Shown here: positions 40,755-47,411 of the stretch, one piece after another
How the letters are laid out: the number at the start of each line of letters is the position of its first letter
Position numbering within the stretch: position 1 is the first letter of the stretch
Origin: Oscillospiraceae bacterium
GTDB lineage: Bacteria; Bacillota; Clostridia; Oscillospirales; Oscillospiraceae
Assembly: GCA_015067795.1 (NCBI GenBank)
Contig: SVLU01000014.1
Location: 1-47,446 of the forward strand
Direction: 5' to 3'
DNA length: 47,446 bases
The notes under the pieces: generated by a model
Told to the model about the DNA's origin: nothing
Database searches by the model: none
Seen by the model: only the letters and a program-made list of their open reading frames with translations
Program-made: the position numbers and the translations under genes

Positions 40755-41639
40755 GTGATTAACACGGAAGGTACTATTATTAAAGCATTGAGCGGATTTT
40801 ACTATGTAAAGTCCGGTGACGAAACGATCCGGTGCAAAGCGCGGGGTCGTTTTCGTATGGGAAAAATCAGTCCTCTTGTTGGGGATAATGTAATATTTAC
40901 GGTGAACGATGACGGCAGCGGTACGGTTGATGAAATCCGGCCTCGTACCAATGAGTTCATCCGTCCTCCTGTGGCGAATATAGACTGCATGGTTATTATC
41001 GCCGCGAATGTTATTCCTGTTACAGTTCCGTTCCTTATCGACAGAATTGCGACACTTGCAGCGTACAATAACTGCGAGCCTGTTGTTTGTATAAACAAAT
41101 CTGACCTTGATCCGGGTGATAACCTGTTTGATATGTACACAAAGGCAGGCTTGAAAACGATCCGGACAAGTGCGGTAACAGGCGAGGGAATTGAGGAATT
41201 AAAGGAAGTCCTCAAGGGTAAGTTAGCGGCATTTACAGGCAACTCCGGTGTTGGCAAGTCAAGTATTCTGAATGCCATTGACCCAAGCTTTGATATTCGT
41301 GTTGGTGAGGTCAGCGATAAATTGGGCAGAGGCCGCCATACAACACGGCATGTGGAGATATATGAGCTTCCCTGGGGCGGCAGAATTGCCGATACTCCCG
41401 GCTTTGCGTTCTTTGATACCGAGATGATGAACATGAGGGACGAGAAGCGTCTGCAGTATCTGTTCCCTGAGTTCGAGCCTTATTTAGGCTTATGCCGCTT
41501 CGATGACTGTGCTCATGTGAAGGAACGTGGCTGTGCGGTGCTTGAGGCATTGCAGAAGGGCCATATTCAGGACTCCAGACATAAAAGCTATGTGGAGCTG
41601 TATAATCAGGCGAAGGAAATCAAAGACTGGATGAAGTGA
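40755..41639 (+). CDS. rsgA: Ribosome small subunit-dependent GTPase RsgA
   Basis: The product is up to 294 residues. An N-terminal OB fold (GTIIKALSGFYYVKSGDE) is followed by the circularly permuted GTPase motifs NKSDL (G4), GNSGVGKSSILNAI (G1) and DTPGF (G3). The zinc-binding end is CRFDDCAHVKERGC. It checks late 30S assembly. The start is unclear: the GTG at 40755 lies inside the only SD-like sequence (AAAGGTG). Initiation at that GTG, or at ATT or ACG just after, are all possible. The stop overlaps a terminator arm. Confidence 0.94.
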   Translation: MINTEGTIIKALSGFYYVKSGDETIRCKARGRFRMGKISPLVGDNVIFTVNDDGSGTVDEIRPRTNEFIRPPVANIDCMVIIAANVIPVTVPFLIDRIATLAAYNNCEPVVCINKSDLDPGDNLFDMYTKAGLKTIRTSAVTGEGIEELKEVLKGKLAAFTGNSGVGKSSILNAIDPSFDIRVGEVSDKLGRGRHTTRHVEIYELPWGGRIADTPGFAFFDTEMMNMRDEKRLQYLFPEFEPYLGLCRFDDCAHVKERGCAVLEALQKGHIQDSRHKSYVELYNQAKEIKDWMK

Positions 41640-41664
41640 AAAATTGATTTTTAATCAATTTTTC
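41638..41664 (+). terminator. Terminator at the rsgA stop codon
   Basis: GAAAAATTGATT (41638-41649) and AATCAATTTTTC (41653-41664) form a perfect 12-bp stem around a TTT loop, beginning within the TGA stop. It ends the long cdaA-rsgA unit. Confidence 0.8.
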
Positions 41665-41724
41665 AGTGAAGAGTGAAAAGTGAATAGTGAAGAGAAGTGG
41701 TGTCCCTACGGGACGATTGGAATT

Positions 41725-41754
41725 ATCGGCAGGAGCTTGCTCCTGCCGATATTT
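41725..41754 (+). terminator. Second hairpin downstream of rsgA
   Basis: ATCGGCAGGAGC and GCTCCTGCCGAT form a perfect 12-bp stem with a TT loop, followed by ATTTTA. It is a backup terminator or repeat-derived hairpin. Confidence 0.65.
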
Positions 41755-41795
41755 TACCTTCTCCGTCAGCCTGACTTAATGTTTCCGCAAGCTGT

Positions 41796-41925
41796 GTAGG
41801 GACACCCATCCTTGGGTGTCCTCAGAATGTACCGAACATTATTAAAAACAGTCTTGTCATACAAGATGTAGCCTTTACCAATCCCCTCAACCGTAGGGTT
41901 CGGCGCTTGCGACGAACCGCAAAAT
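41796..41925. repeat. Intergenic repeat family R4, copy 1
   Basis: It begins GTAGGGACACCCATCCTTGG and ends GGTTCGGCGCTTGCGACGAA then CCGCAAAAT. It contains a GGACACCCA/TGGGTGTCC palindrome and a GGTTCG/CGAACC hairpin. Copy 2 at 42261-42350 has the same ends but lacks about 35 internal bases. No gene is visible here. Confidence 0.75.
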
Positions 41926-42027
41926 CCTCTCTGATATTTGCTACGCAAATGCTACCTTTCACAGAAAGATTACAGTACATTTCTGAATGTTTTTACTGTA
42001 ATACAGTTTTATGTTTTATCGCCTACG

Positions 42028-42232
42028 CGGCGGGCGGTTACTTTCTTTCGGAAGAAAGTAACCAAAGTCCGTTTAAGGGGAACCGCTATTTGTGTAGCGG
42101 TTCCCCTTAAAAATCCCCTCCGCTACAATCATACTCACAGCTTCTCTTTTTCCTGCGGAAACAGATTTTAATTGTCTGTGCCTCACCATCGCTTGGACGC
42201 TTTCTGCGGTGGTCGTTTTAGTTTTCTGCCAC
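42028..42232. repeat. Dispersed intergenic repeat family R1, copy 2
   Basis: The homologue of 3509-3730. It contains GGTTACTTTCTTTC/GAAGAAAGTAACC and GGGGAACCGCT/AGCGGTTCCCC stems, then GGAAACAGATTTTAATTGTC, and a right part with CGCTTGGACGCTTTCTGCGG. It lies between the two R4 copies, so R1 is nested in an R4-bounded block. Confidence 0.7.
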
Positions 42233-42260
42233 TCAATTTGCCCACACTTTCAACCTCTCC

Positions 42261-42350
42261 GTAGGGACACCCATTCTTGGGCGTCTGCAGACTGCACCGA
42301 AAATGTTATAAACCGCCGTAGGGTTCGGCGCTTGCAACGAACCGCAAAAT
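42261..42350. repeat. Intergenic repeat family R4, copy 2
   Basis: GTAGGGACACCCATTCTTGG at the left and GGTTCGGCGCTTGCAACGAA then CCGCAAAAT at the right, in the same orientation as copy 1. Confidence 0.75.
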
Positions 42351-42437
42351 TCTATGCGTTAGGGGGTGAATATGTAACAAACCACGCTCCTCCATCATAT
42401 ACTGATAATGAGACCATACCCGAATGGAGGTGGAGGG

Positions 42438-42584
42438 ATGAGACAACGGAGAAAAATTCCCGGGATAGTAATAACGATACTGGGACTGATAATTATTCTT
42501 TCAATGATCCTGCCCACCGGATTTTGGTGGTTTGCATTTGGTGCGGCTCTGATAGCCGTAGGGATATGTATGATGAAGCGATAG
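42438..42584 (+). CDS. Two-helix membrane microprotein
   Basis: The product is 48 residues, with GGTGGAGGG directly upstream of the ATG. A basic start (MRQRRK) leads to two hydrophobic helices: GIVITILGLIIILSMILP and, after TGFWW, FAFGAALIAVGICMM. It ends KR. It is 11 bases ahead of spoVM and on the same strand, so co-transcription and a sporulation role are likely but unproven. I recognise the TGFWWF-type turn from similar Clostridia microproteins but know no function. Confidence 0.65.
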   Translation: MRQRRKIPGIVITILGLIIILSMILPTGFWWFAFGAALIAVGICMMKR

Positions 42585-42595
42585 CGAGGTGTGAC

Positions 42596-42667
42596 ATGAA
42601 GATCGTAGTTGTAAGATCACCCAAAGCCGTGGCAGGTGTACTTAAAGTTCTTTTCAAAATTAAATAG
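42596..42667 (+). CDS. spoVM: Stage V sporulation protein M (SpoVM-like)
   Basis: The product is 23 residues: MKIVVVRSPKAVAGVLKVLF followed by KIK. It matches SpoVM in length, in the MK start, in Pro9 (which bends the helix in Bacillus SpoVM) and in the amphipathic helix from residue 10 on. GAGGTG precedes the ATG. SpoVM recognises the curved forespore membrane and anchors SpoIVA. Position also supports the call: in Bacillus spoVM follows prpC-prkC-rsgA-rpe-thiN, and here it follows rsgA with a sipL-like gene next. Confidence 0.82.
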   Translation: MKIVVVRSPKAVAGVLKVLFKIK

Positions 42668-42676
42668 GATAACCTG

Positions 42677-42705
42677 TAATATATCGCCTTTTCTCCAAAT
42701 ATACT
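42677..42705 (+). promoter_or_regulatory. Weak sigma-E-like promoter before the sipL-like gene
   Basis: TAATATA (42677-42683; 6 of 7 to KMATATT) and AATATACT (42698-42705; 6 of 8 to CATACAMT) with 14 bases between. The spacing is right but the first C of the -10 is missing. Confidence 0.35.
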
Positions 42706-42736
42706 TTATCAGATATGATTTAAGGAGAGGCGAGAC

Positions 42737-44278
42737 ATGGAATTTTCACTGAATAATAAGGTTTTTGAATATATGGGAGCTGTTTACAAAAACAGCTTTA
42801 CCCGAGAGGAGACCACTGAGTCCATAATTCCCGATTCTTTGCCTGATGCACAGAGAGTGATAGAAACGGAGGCAATGGTCTGCCTGAGAAGCAAGGAGGC
42901 TGAAAACGGCAGAGTGGTCATTGTAGGTACTGCTGATGTATCGGTGATTTATGCCGATGAAGAGGGGAGAATTCGGCGTACGGTTATAGGTATTCCCTTT
43001 AACGCTTCCGAGGAGAATGGGAATGTGGTAGGCGGCGCAAAGGTAACGGCGACAGTAAGGGCGGCTTCAGCCGATGCAAGATTGCTCAATCCCCGAAAGC
43101 TGCTTGTAAGATGCGATGTGCTGATTGATGTCGCCTGCTATGTGCAGAAGGAAATTCAGCTTAAGCTGCCAGCGGAGAATGCGGATACATCTTTGAGTGT
43201 TCAAATTCTGACCGATGAAAGGGATATGAGGCTGCTGACGGATGTATCGGAGAAAACCTTTGTCATCCGTGAGGAATACGCTCTTCCTGCATCAAAAGCC
43301 CCTGTGGGCGAGGTGCTGAGAACAAAGCTGACAACAGAGCTTGAAGACGTAAAAAGCGTTGGAAATAAGGTTATTCTCAAGGGTACTGCAAGACTGAGCT
43401 TGCTTTACCGTCCTGAAAAGGGCGGAGAGCCTGTGAATGCTGAGTTTTCAACGGTATTCTCCCAAATAATGGAGATTGGTGTTAAGTCCGAGGACCTTCA
43501 TTTTAAAGCAAGCCTTGTTCCAACGAGCATCTATTTTGTGACTGATGCCCTCTATTCACCTGACGACAGGCGGATAGCTGTGGAAGCACACTTCCTTGCA
43601 CAATGTCTGGCATATCGCGATGAAGCGGCGGCGTGGATAACAGATGTGTACAGCGGAAAGTATGAGCTGAAGACCGGTACAGCCGGGTTTAAGCTGAATT
43701 CTGCAGGAGATGCTCTGGAAAATGTTGAGCTTGTCAGGGGTGTAGTTGAAACTGCGGGGCAGCCGGGGAATGTTGTGAGCATTTCCGTACTGCCCGGTGT
43801 GGTTTACAAAAACCACGAGGGAGAACGCCTTGAGCTTAAAACCACCGTTTGTGTGAATGTGTTGTACATATCGGAAGATGGAGTTTTGCTTTCAGCTTCA
43901 AAAAAAATGCCGGTTTCCACGGCGATACCATGGGAAAATGATGCGGAGTACTCGGTGAGTGCCGAGGTCCGGAGTGAACCCCTTGCGGTTATATCCACAG
44001 ATGGAATTGAAGTGAAGTTCAGCGTCGCCTTCAGAGTGGAGTGCGGAAAGCTGCTTAGTATTGACGCGGTTGACAGAATTGATGCAGACACCGAAAATCC
44101 AAAGGATTTATCCGTACTTCCGTCGATTGTGGTGAAGCGTTTTGTGAATGGGGATACTCTTTGGAGCATGGCAAAAAAATACAGCTCCGCAAGGGAACTG
44201 ATTTGCTGTGCCAACGGAATAGAGGAGGGGACGGAGCCTGAACCGAATTCCGTGCTGATAATTCCAAAAATAAGGTAA
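42737..44278 (+). CDS. SipL-like spore coat morphogenesis protein (DUF3794 plus LysM)
   Basis: The product is 513 residues. The N-terminal and middle parts contain repeated DUF3794/SPOCS-type beta domains (ESIIPDSLPDAQRVIETEAM; VGEVLRTKLTTELEDVKSVG). The end is a LysM module (KRFVNGDTLWSMAKKYSSARELICCANG...SVLIIPKIR). In Clostridioides difficile SipL uses its LysM to bind SpoIVA and builds the coat basement layer. The adjacent spoVM, whose product also binds SpoIVA, supports that role. AAGGAGAGG precedes the ATG. Confidence 0.87.
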   Translation: MEFSLNNKVFEYMGAVYKNSFTREETTESIIPDSLPDAQRVIETEAMVCLRSKEAENGRVVIVGTADVSVIYADEEGRIRRTVIGIPFNASEENGNVVGGAKVTATVRAASADARLLNPRKLLVRCDVLIDVACYVQKEIQLKLPAENADTSLSVQILTDERDMRLLTDVSEKTFVIREEYALPASKAPVGEVLRTKLTTELEDVKSVGNKVILKGTARLSLLYRPEKGGEPVNAEFSTVFSQIMEIGVKSEDLHFKASLVPTSIYFVTDALYSPDDRRIAVEAHFLAQCLAYRDEAAAWITDVYSGKYELKTGTAGFKLNSAGDALENVELVRGVVETAGQPGNVVSISVLPGVVYKNHEGERLELKTTVCVNVLYISEDGVLLSASKKMPVSTAIPWENDAEYSVSAEVRSEPLAVISTDGIEVKFSVAFRVECGKLLSIDAVDRIDADTENPKDLSVLPSIVVKRFVNGDTLWSMAKKYSSARELICCANGIEEGTEPEPNSVLIIPKIR

Positions 44279-44284
44279 AAAATG

Positions 44285-44323
44285 GATGAGAGAAGATTGG
44301 ACTGCAATCTTCTCTCATCTTTA
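44285..44323. terminator. Terminator between sipL-like gene and the convergent Asn/Gln-rich gene
   Basis: A perfect 15-bp stem, GATGAGAGAAGATTG with its complement, has a five-base loop. T-rich sequence follows on the plus strand and the sequence on the minus strand is TTTTTTA-like. It is shared by two convergent genes. Confidence 0.85.
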
Positions 44324-44327
44324 TGTG

Positions 44328-44480
44328 TTATCTCTGGTTGCTATTCTGGTTGCTATTCTGGTTGCTGTTCTGGTTCTGATTGTTCTTCTGGTTATTCTTC
44401 TGATTGTTCTGCTGATTTGGGTTGTTCTTGTTCTGGTTATTGTTCTGATTGTTGTTATTGTTGTAATTGTTGTTGGACAT
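44328..44480 (-). CDS. Asn/Gln-rich low-complexity microprotein
   Basis: The product is 50 residues. It starts MSNNNYNNNNNQNNNQNKNN and ends NSNQNSNQNSNQR, with Asn plus Gln making up most of the chain plus a few Lys and Ser. It has no hydrophobic stretch. The ribosome binding site AAAGGAGGTG, 8 bases ahead of the ATG, is among the best in the window, so translation is likely. The TAA is followed by the shared terminator. A spore-associated structural or intrinsically disordered role is suggested by the sipL neighbour. A repetitive non-coding stretch is the alternative. Confidence 0.65.
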   Translation of the reverse strand: MSNNNYNNNNNQNNNQNKNNPNQQNNQKNNQKNNQNQNSNQNSNQNSNQR

Positions 44481-44542
44481 TGTTTAGCACCTCCTTTTAT
44501 GCTGAAACTATTGTTGCCGCAATAAATGTTTTTTATACACTC

Positions 44543-44571
44543 TTGCCATAGAAAAAAATATATGGTAAAAT
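44543..44571 (+). promoter_or_regulatory. Promoter of yebC
   Basis: TTGCCA (44543-44548) and TAAAAT (44566-44571) with a 17-base spacer, 43 bases before the ATG. It lies in the gap divergent from the Asn/Gln-rich gene. Confidence 0.55.
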
Positions 44572-44614
44572 TATAGTGTCTGTAAAAAGCTATACTGAAA
44601 GGGATGAAACATAT

Positions 44615-45343
44615 ATGTCCGGACATTCTAAGTGGCATAATATTCAGAAAACAAAAGGCGCTGCCGATGCTAAGAGATCACAGATCTTTACAAAAATTTC
44701 CAGAGAAATGATCGTTGCTGTTAAAGAGGGCGGCAGTGGTGACCCATCACAGAACTCTCGTCTTGCAACCGTCATTGCAAAGGCTAAGGCTGCCAATATG
44801 CCTAACGACAACATTAAGCGCGTTATCGACAAGGCGATGGGCAGCGGCCAGGGCGACAACTACGAAAGCGTAACATACGAAGGCTACGGCCCATGCGGTG
44901 TTGCAGTTATCGTTGATGCTATGACCGATAACCGTAACCGTACTGCTTCCGAGGTTCGTCATCTGTTTGATAAGTACGGCGGAAACATGGGTGCAGCAGG
45001 CTGCGTTTCCTGGTCTTTCGATAAGAAAGGCGTTATCCTCATCGACAACGAAGACGAAGATTACGATGAAGATACAGTTATGGAAGATGCTCTCGAAGCA
45101 GGTGCTGACGATTTCCAGGTTGACGAATCCATCTTCGAGATTTATACAGCTCCCGAAAGCTTCAGCGAAGTTTGTGCTGCTCTTGAAGGCAAGTATAAGT
45201 TCGCTTCCGCTCAGATCGAAAAGGTTCCTCAGAACTACGTTCAGATGACCGATCCTGATCTCATCATGAAGTTTGAGAAGATGCTGGAAAAGATGGAAGA
45301 CAACGACGATATCCAGAACGTCTGGCACAACAGAGAGGACTAA
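44615..45343 (+). CDS. yebC: YebC/TACO1 family protein
   Basis: The product is 242 residues from the ATG at 44615; the family begins MSGHSKWHNIQKTKGAADAK. Further conserved parts are AKAANMPNDNIKRVIDKAMG, YEGYGPCGVAVIVD and GCVSWSFDKKGVI. Members act as DNA-binding regulators or in translation of proline-rich stretches. A terminator overlaps its end. Confidence 0.94.
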   Translation: MSGHSKWHNIQKTKGAADAKRSQIFTKISREMIVAVKEGGSGDPSQNSRLATVIAKAKAANMPNDNIKRVIDKAMGSGQGDNYESVTYEGYGPCGVAVIVDAMTDNRNRTASEVRHLFDKYGGNMGAAGCVSWSFDKKGVILIDNEDEDYDEDTVMEDALEAGADDFQVDESIFEIYTAPESFSEVCAALEGKYKFASAQIEKVPQNYVQMTDPDLIMKFEKMLEKMEDNDDIQNVWHNRED

Positions 45344-45371
45344 AAGCTTCATTTGCCGCAGCAGCTTTTTT
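45342..45371 (+). terminator. Terminator of yebC
   Basis: AAAAGCT (45342-45348) pairs with AGCTTTT (45363-45369) and continues into TT; the arms include part of the stop codon. Confidence 0.65.
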
Positions 45372-45411
45372 GCCTGATTGCGACGTATCTTAATTCTGAG
45401 GTGACATACAG

Positions 45412-45447
45412 ATCCCCTTCTGCTGTGGTGAGCAGAGGGGGATTTTG
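45412..45447 (+). terminator. Second hairpin after yebC
   Basis: ATCCCCTTCTGCT pairs with AGCAGAGGGGGAT (13 bp, one G-U pair) around GTGGTG, with TTTT after it. The stretch 45372-45570 shows no gene besides this hairpin and AT-rich sequence. Confidence 0.75.
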
Positions 45448-45574
45448 GATATTCTCACCAAAAGAAATGAGCCGAAAGAAGCGGATTATACCCAATTTGT
45501 CTGTACTGTTGGGATAAAAAATAATTTTTTGTACATTTATAAAAAAAGGTATTTATTTTTGTTTTCATTTGATA

Positions 45575-45629
45575 TATAATATATGCGGCAAAGGAAACCT
45601 GAACACAGAAGCCCGGGTGATGTCCCGGG
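45575..45629 (+). promoter_or_regulatory. gapA promoter -10 box and leader hairpin
   Basis: TATAAT at 45575-45580 lies in a very AT-rich tract without a clear -35 box. The leader of about 115 bases contains a CCCGGG-TGATGT-CCCGGG hairpin (45612-45629). It could protect the 5' end of an abundant mRNA. Confidence 0.45.
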
Positions 45630-45703
45630 AAGAGATGGTATTCTTTTGTGAGCAGATAACAAACATATCTAATCAAAAATTATATAAAATGGAGGAATAT
45701 ATT

Positions 45704-46726
45704 ATGTCTGTTAAAGTTGCTATCAATGGTTTTGGTCGTATCGGTCGTCTGGCTTTCCGTCAGATGTTCGGCGCTGAAGGTTTTGAAGTTGTTGCTATCA
45801 ACGACCTGACCTCCCCAAAGATGCTCGCTCATCTTCTGAAGTACGACTCCACACAGGGTGCTTATGCTCAGCCATTTGGTGCACACACTGTTGAAGCTGG
45901 CGAAGACAACATCGTTGTTGACGGCAAGCAGATCACCATCTACGCTAAGGCAAACGCTGCTGAACTGCCATGGGGCGAACTGGGTGTTGACGTTGTTCTG
46001 GAATGCACAGGTTTCTACACCTCCAAGGCAAAGGCTCAGGCTCACATCGACGCTGGTGCTAAGAAGGTTGTTATCTCCGCTCCTGCAGGCAACGATCTGC
46101 CAACAGTTGTTTACAATGTAAACCACGAAAACCTGACAAAGGAAGACAACATCATTTCCGCAGCTTCCTGCACAACTAACTGCCTGGCTCCAATGGCAAA
46201 GGCTCTGAATGATCTGGCTCCAATCGAAGCTGGTATCATGTGCACAATCCATGCTTACACCGGCGACCAGATGACTCTGGACGGCCCACAGCGTAAGGGC
46301 GACCTCCGTCGTAGCCGTGCTGCTGCTGTTAATATCGTTCCTAACTCCACCGGTGCTGCAAAGGCTATCGGCCTGGTTATCCCAGAACTGAACGGCAAGC
46401 TCATCGGCGCTGCACAGCGTGTTCCTACTCCAACCGGTTCCACAACAATGCTCAACGCTGTTGTTGCTAAGGACGTAACAGTTGAAGAAATCAACGCTGC
46501 TATGAAGGCTGCTGCTAACGAATCCTATGGCTACACCGAAGATCAGATCGTTTCTTCCGACATCATCGGCATGACATTCGGTTCCCTGTTTGATGCTACT
46601 CAGACCATGGTAAACAAGCTTCCTGACGGCAAGACTCAGGTTCAGGTTGTATCCTGGTATGACAACGAAAACTCCTACACCAGCCAGATGGTTCGCACAA
46701 TCAAGCACTTCTCCACACTTCTGTAA
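45704..46726 (+). CDS. gapA: Glyceraldehyde-3-phosphate dehydrogenase, type I
   Basis: The product is 340 residues from the ATG at 45704 (TGGAGG upstream). The NAD-binding start is [16 protein letters not shown] with Asp34 in AINDLT, which favours NAD over NADP. The catalytic Cys156 is in [12 protein letters not shown]. It converts G3P to 1,3-bisphosphoglycerate in glycolysis. Codon choice looks strongly biased (GCT, GTT, GGC), consistent with high expression. It is a single-gene unit. Confidence 0.97.
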   Translation: MSVKVAINGFGRIGRLAFRQMFGAEGFEVVAINDLTSPKMLAHLLKYDSTQGAYAQPFGAHTVEAGEDNIVVDGKQITIYAKANAAELPWGELGVDVVLECTGFYTSKAKAQAHIDAGAKKVVISAPAGNDLPTVVYNVNHENLTKEDNIISAASCTTNCLAPMAKALNDLAPIEAGIMCTIHAYTGDQMTLDGPQRKGDLRRSRAAAVNIVPNSTGAAKAIGLVIPELNGKLIGAAQRVPTPTGSTTMLNAVVAKDVTVEEINAAMKAAANESYGYTEDQIVSSDIIGMTFGSLFDATQTMVNKLPDGKTQVQVVSWYDNENSYTSQMVRTIKHFSTLL

Positions 46727-46768
46727 AATCTACATATAAAGGATTTTAACGTTTAAAACGAGAAATTG

Positions 46769-46797
46769 CAGCTACCCTTTCTGTGAAAGGGTAGCTG
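46769..46797 (+). terminator. Terminator of gapA
   Basis: CAGCTACCCTTTC (46769-46781) and GAAAGGGTAGCTG (46785-46797) form a perfect 13-bp stem with a TGT loop. Only TTG follows. A related hairpin lies at 47024-47052. Confidence 0.7.
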
Positions 46798-46824
46798 TTG
46801 TGCTTTAAGACAGGAGGAATGGGT

Positions 46825-47016
46825 GTGAATTGTCCGTACTGCAAGCAGGAAATGTGTAAGGGATATATATGGACACCCCAGCAAATCAGTTTTTCTGACG
46901 GTGTTAAAAGTTTCACAATACACGAGGAAAGTATTTTAAAGGGTATAGTGACCGGCTTTTCCGTTGAGAGCTATCACTGTCCCGATTGCAAAATTATCAT
47001 AACACCGACTAAATAA
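46825..47016 (+). CDS. Small zinc-ribbon-like protein (DUF6487/PF20097 type)
   Basis: The product is 63 residues if it starts at the GTG at 46825, which has AGGAGG 7 bases upstream; the ATG at 46819 is only one base from that site. NCPYCKQEMCKGYI near the start and GFSVESYHCPDCKIIIT at the end make two Cys-x2-Cys knuckles, likely one zinc site. Function unknown. It sits between two related hairpins. Confidence 0.8.
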   Translation: MNCPYCKQEMCKGYIWTPQQISFSDGVKSFTIHEESILKGIVTGFSVESYHCPDCKIIITPTK

Positions 47017-47023
47017 AAAGCAT

Positions 47024-47052
47024 CAGCCACCTTTTTACAGAAAGGGTGGCTG
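47024..47052 (+). terminator. Terminator of the zinc-ribbon-like gene
   Basis: CAGCCACC (47024-47031) pairs with GGTGGCTG (47045-47052), with extra T-A pairs inside. It resembles the gapA terminator in sequence as well as shape, including the following GTGGTGTTTTATA. Confidence 0.65.
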
Positions 47053-47077
47053 TGGTGTTTTATAAACCACAAATTCC

Positions 47078-47106
47078 TTGTAATACCAAATTTGGTGTGC
47101 TATAAT
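47078..47106 (+). promoter_or_regulatory. Promoter with palindrome in the spacer
   Basis: TTGTAA (47078-47083), 17 bases, and TATAAT (47101-47106) with an extended TGC before the -10 box. ACCAAATTTGGT (47085-47096), a perfect 12-base palindrome, lies between the boxes where a repressor would block polymerase. Confidence 0.65.
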
Positions 47107-47193
47107 TCAAATGTTTACTGTTGTCGTATTATAAAGGACAGACGGCAGTAATCCGCTTTTTGTGGAAGATTTAATTGGGGGTAGAAAATAAAA

Positions 47194-47337
47194 ATGAAAA
47201 GAAAGCTTTTTAAGACAGCTTGTATTGTTCTTGCAATGGTGATGGCACTTGTGATGCTCACAGCCTGCACCGAAGGCACAGAGAACGTGGTTGAAGAAAA
47301 CAATGAGGAAGCTGCAGCTCCAATGTCATTAAGTTAA
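47194..47337 (+). CDS. Small lipoprotein
   Basis: The product is 47 residues. A basic start (MKRKLFK), a hydrophobic stretch and the lipobox LTAC (cleavage before Cys25) would leave a mature lipopeptide of 23 residues, mostly acidic (TEGTENVVEENNEEAAAPMS). A GGGGG-containing site is upstream. It has a good promoter and terminator, so it looks like a complete unit. It could also be the remnant of a longer substrate-binding lipoprotein cut short by an early stop; no homologous frame continues after the stop. Confidence 0.6.
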   Translation: MKRKLFKTACIVLAMVMALVMLTACTEGTENVVEENNEEAAAPMSLS

Positions 47338-47369
47338 TGACAAGTCGAAATAGGATTAACAAGTAAATC

Positions 47370-47411
47370 AGCACCTCCAAAGACAGGGAAATGTTTTTGG
47401 AGGTGCTTTTT
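47370..47411 (+). terminator. Intrinsic terminator after the small lipoprotein
   Basis: AGCACCTCCAAA (47370-47381) pairs with TTTGGAGGTGCT (47396-47407), followed by TTTTT. The last 35 bases of the window hold nothing I can identify. Confidence 0.88.

Noticed and set aside
39338-40765. 475-codon minus-strand frame opposite prkC
   Set aside because: An antisense reading of prkC whose Arg/Trp/Cys repeats merely mirror the TEPTPPPA coding repeat.
42368-42403. Sigma-E promoter before the two-TM microprotein gene (GAATATG and CATATACT)
   Set aside because: Each box matches well but they are 21 bases apart, too far for sigma-E (14-15).
44282-44551. Plus-strand Cys/Ser/Gly- and Val/Leu-repeat frames over 44282-44551
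   Set aside because: These are shadows of the Asn/Gln-rich minus-strand gene, which has the strong ribosome binding site; the plus frames begin inside the terminator.
45583-45651. Small leader frame before gapA (ATG at 45583)
   Set aside because: No ribosome binding site precedes the ATG, which follows the -10 box by only a few bases; probably untranslated leader.
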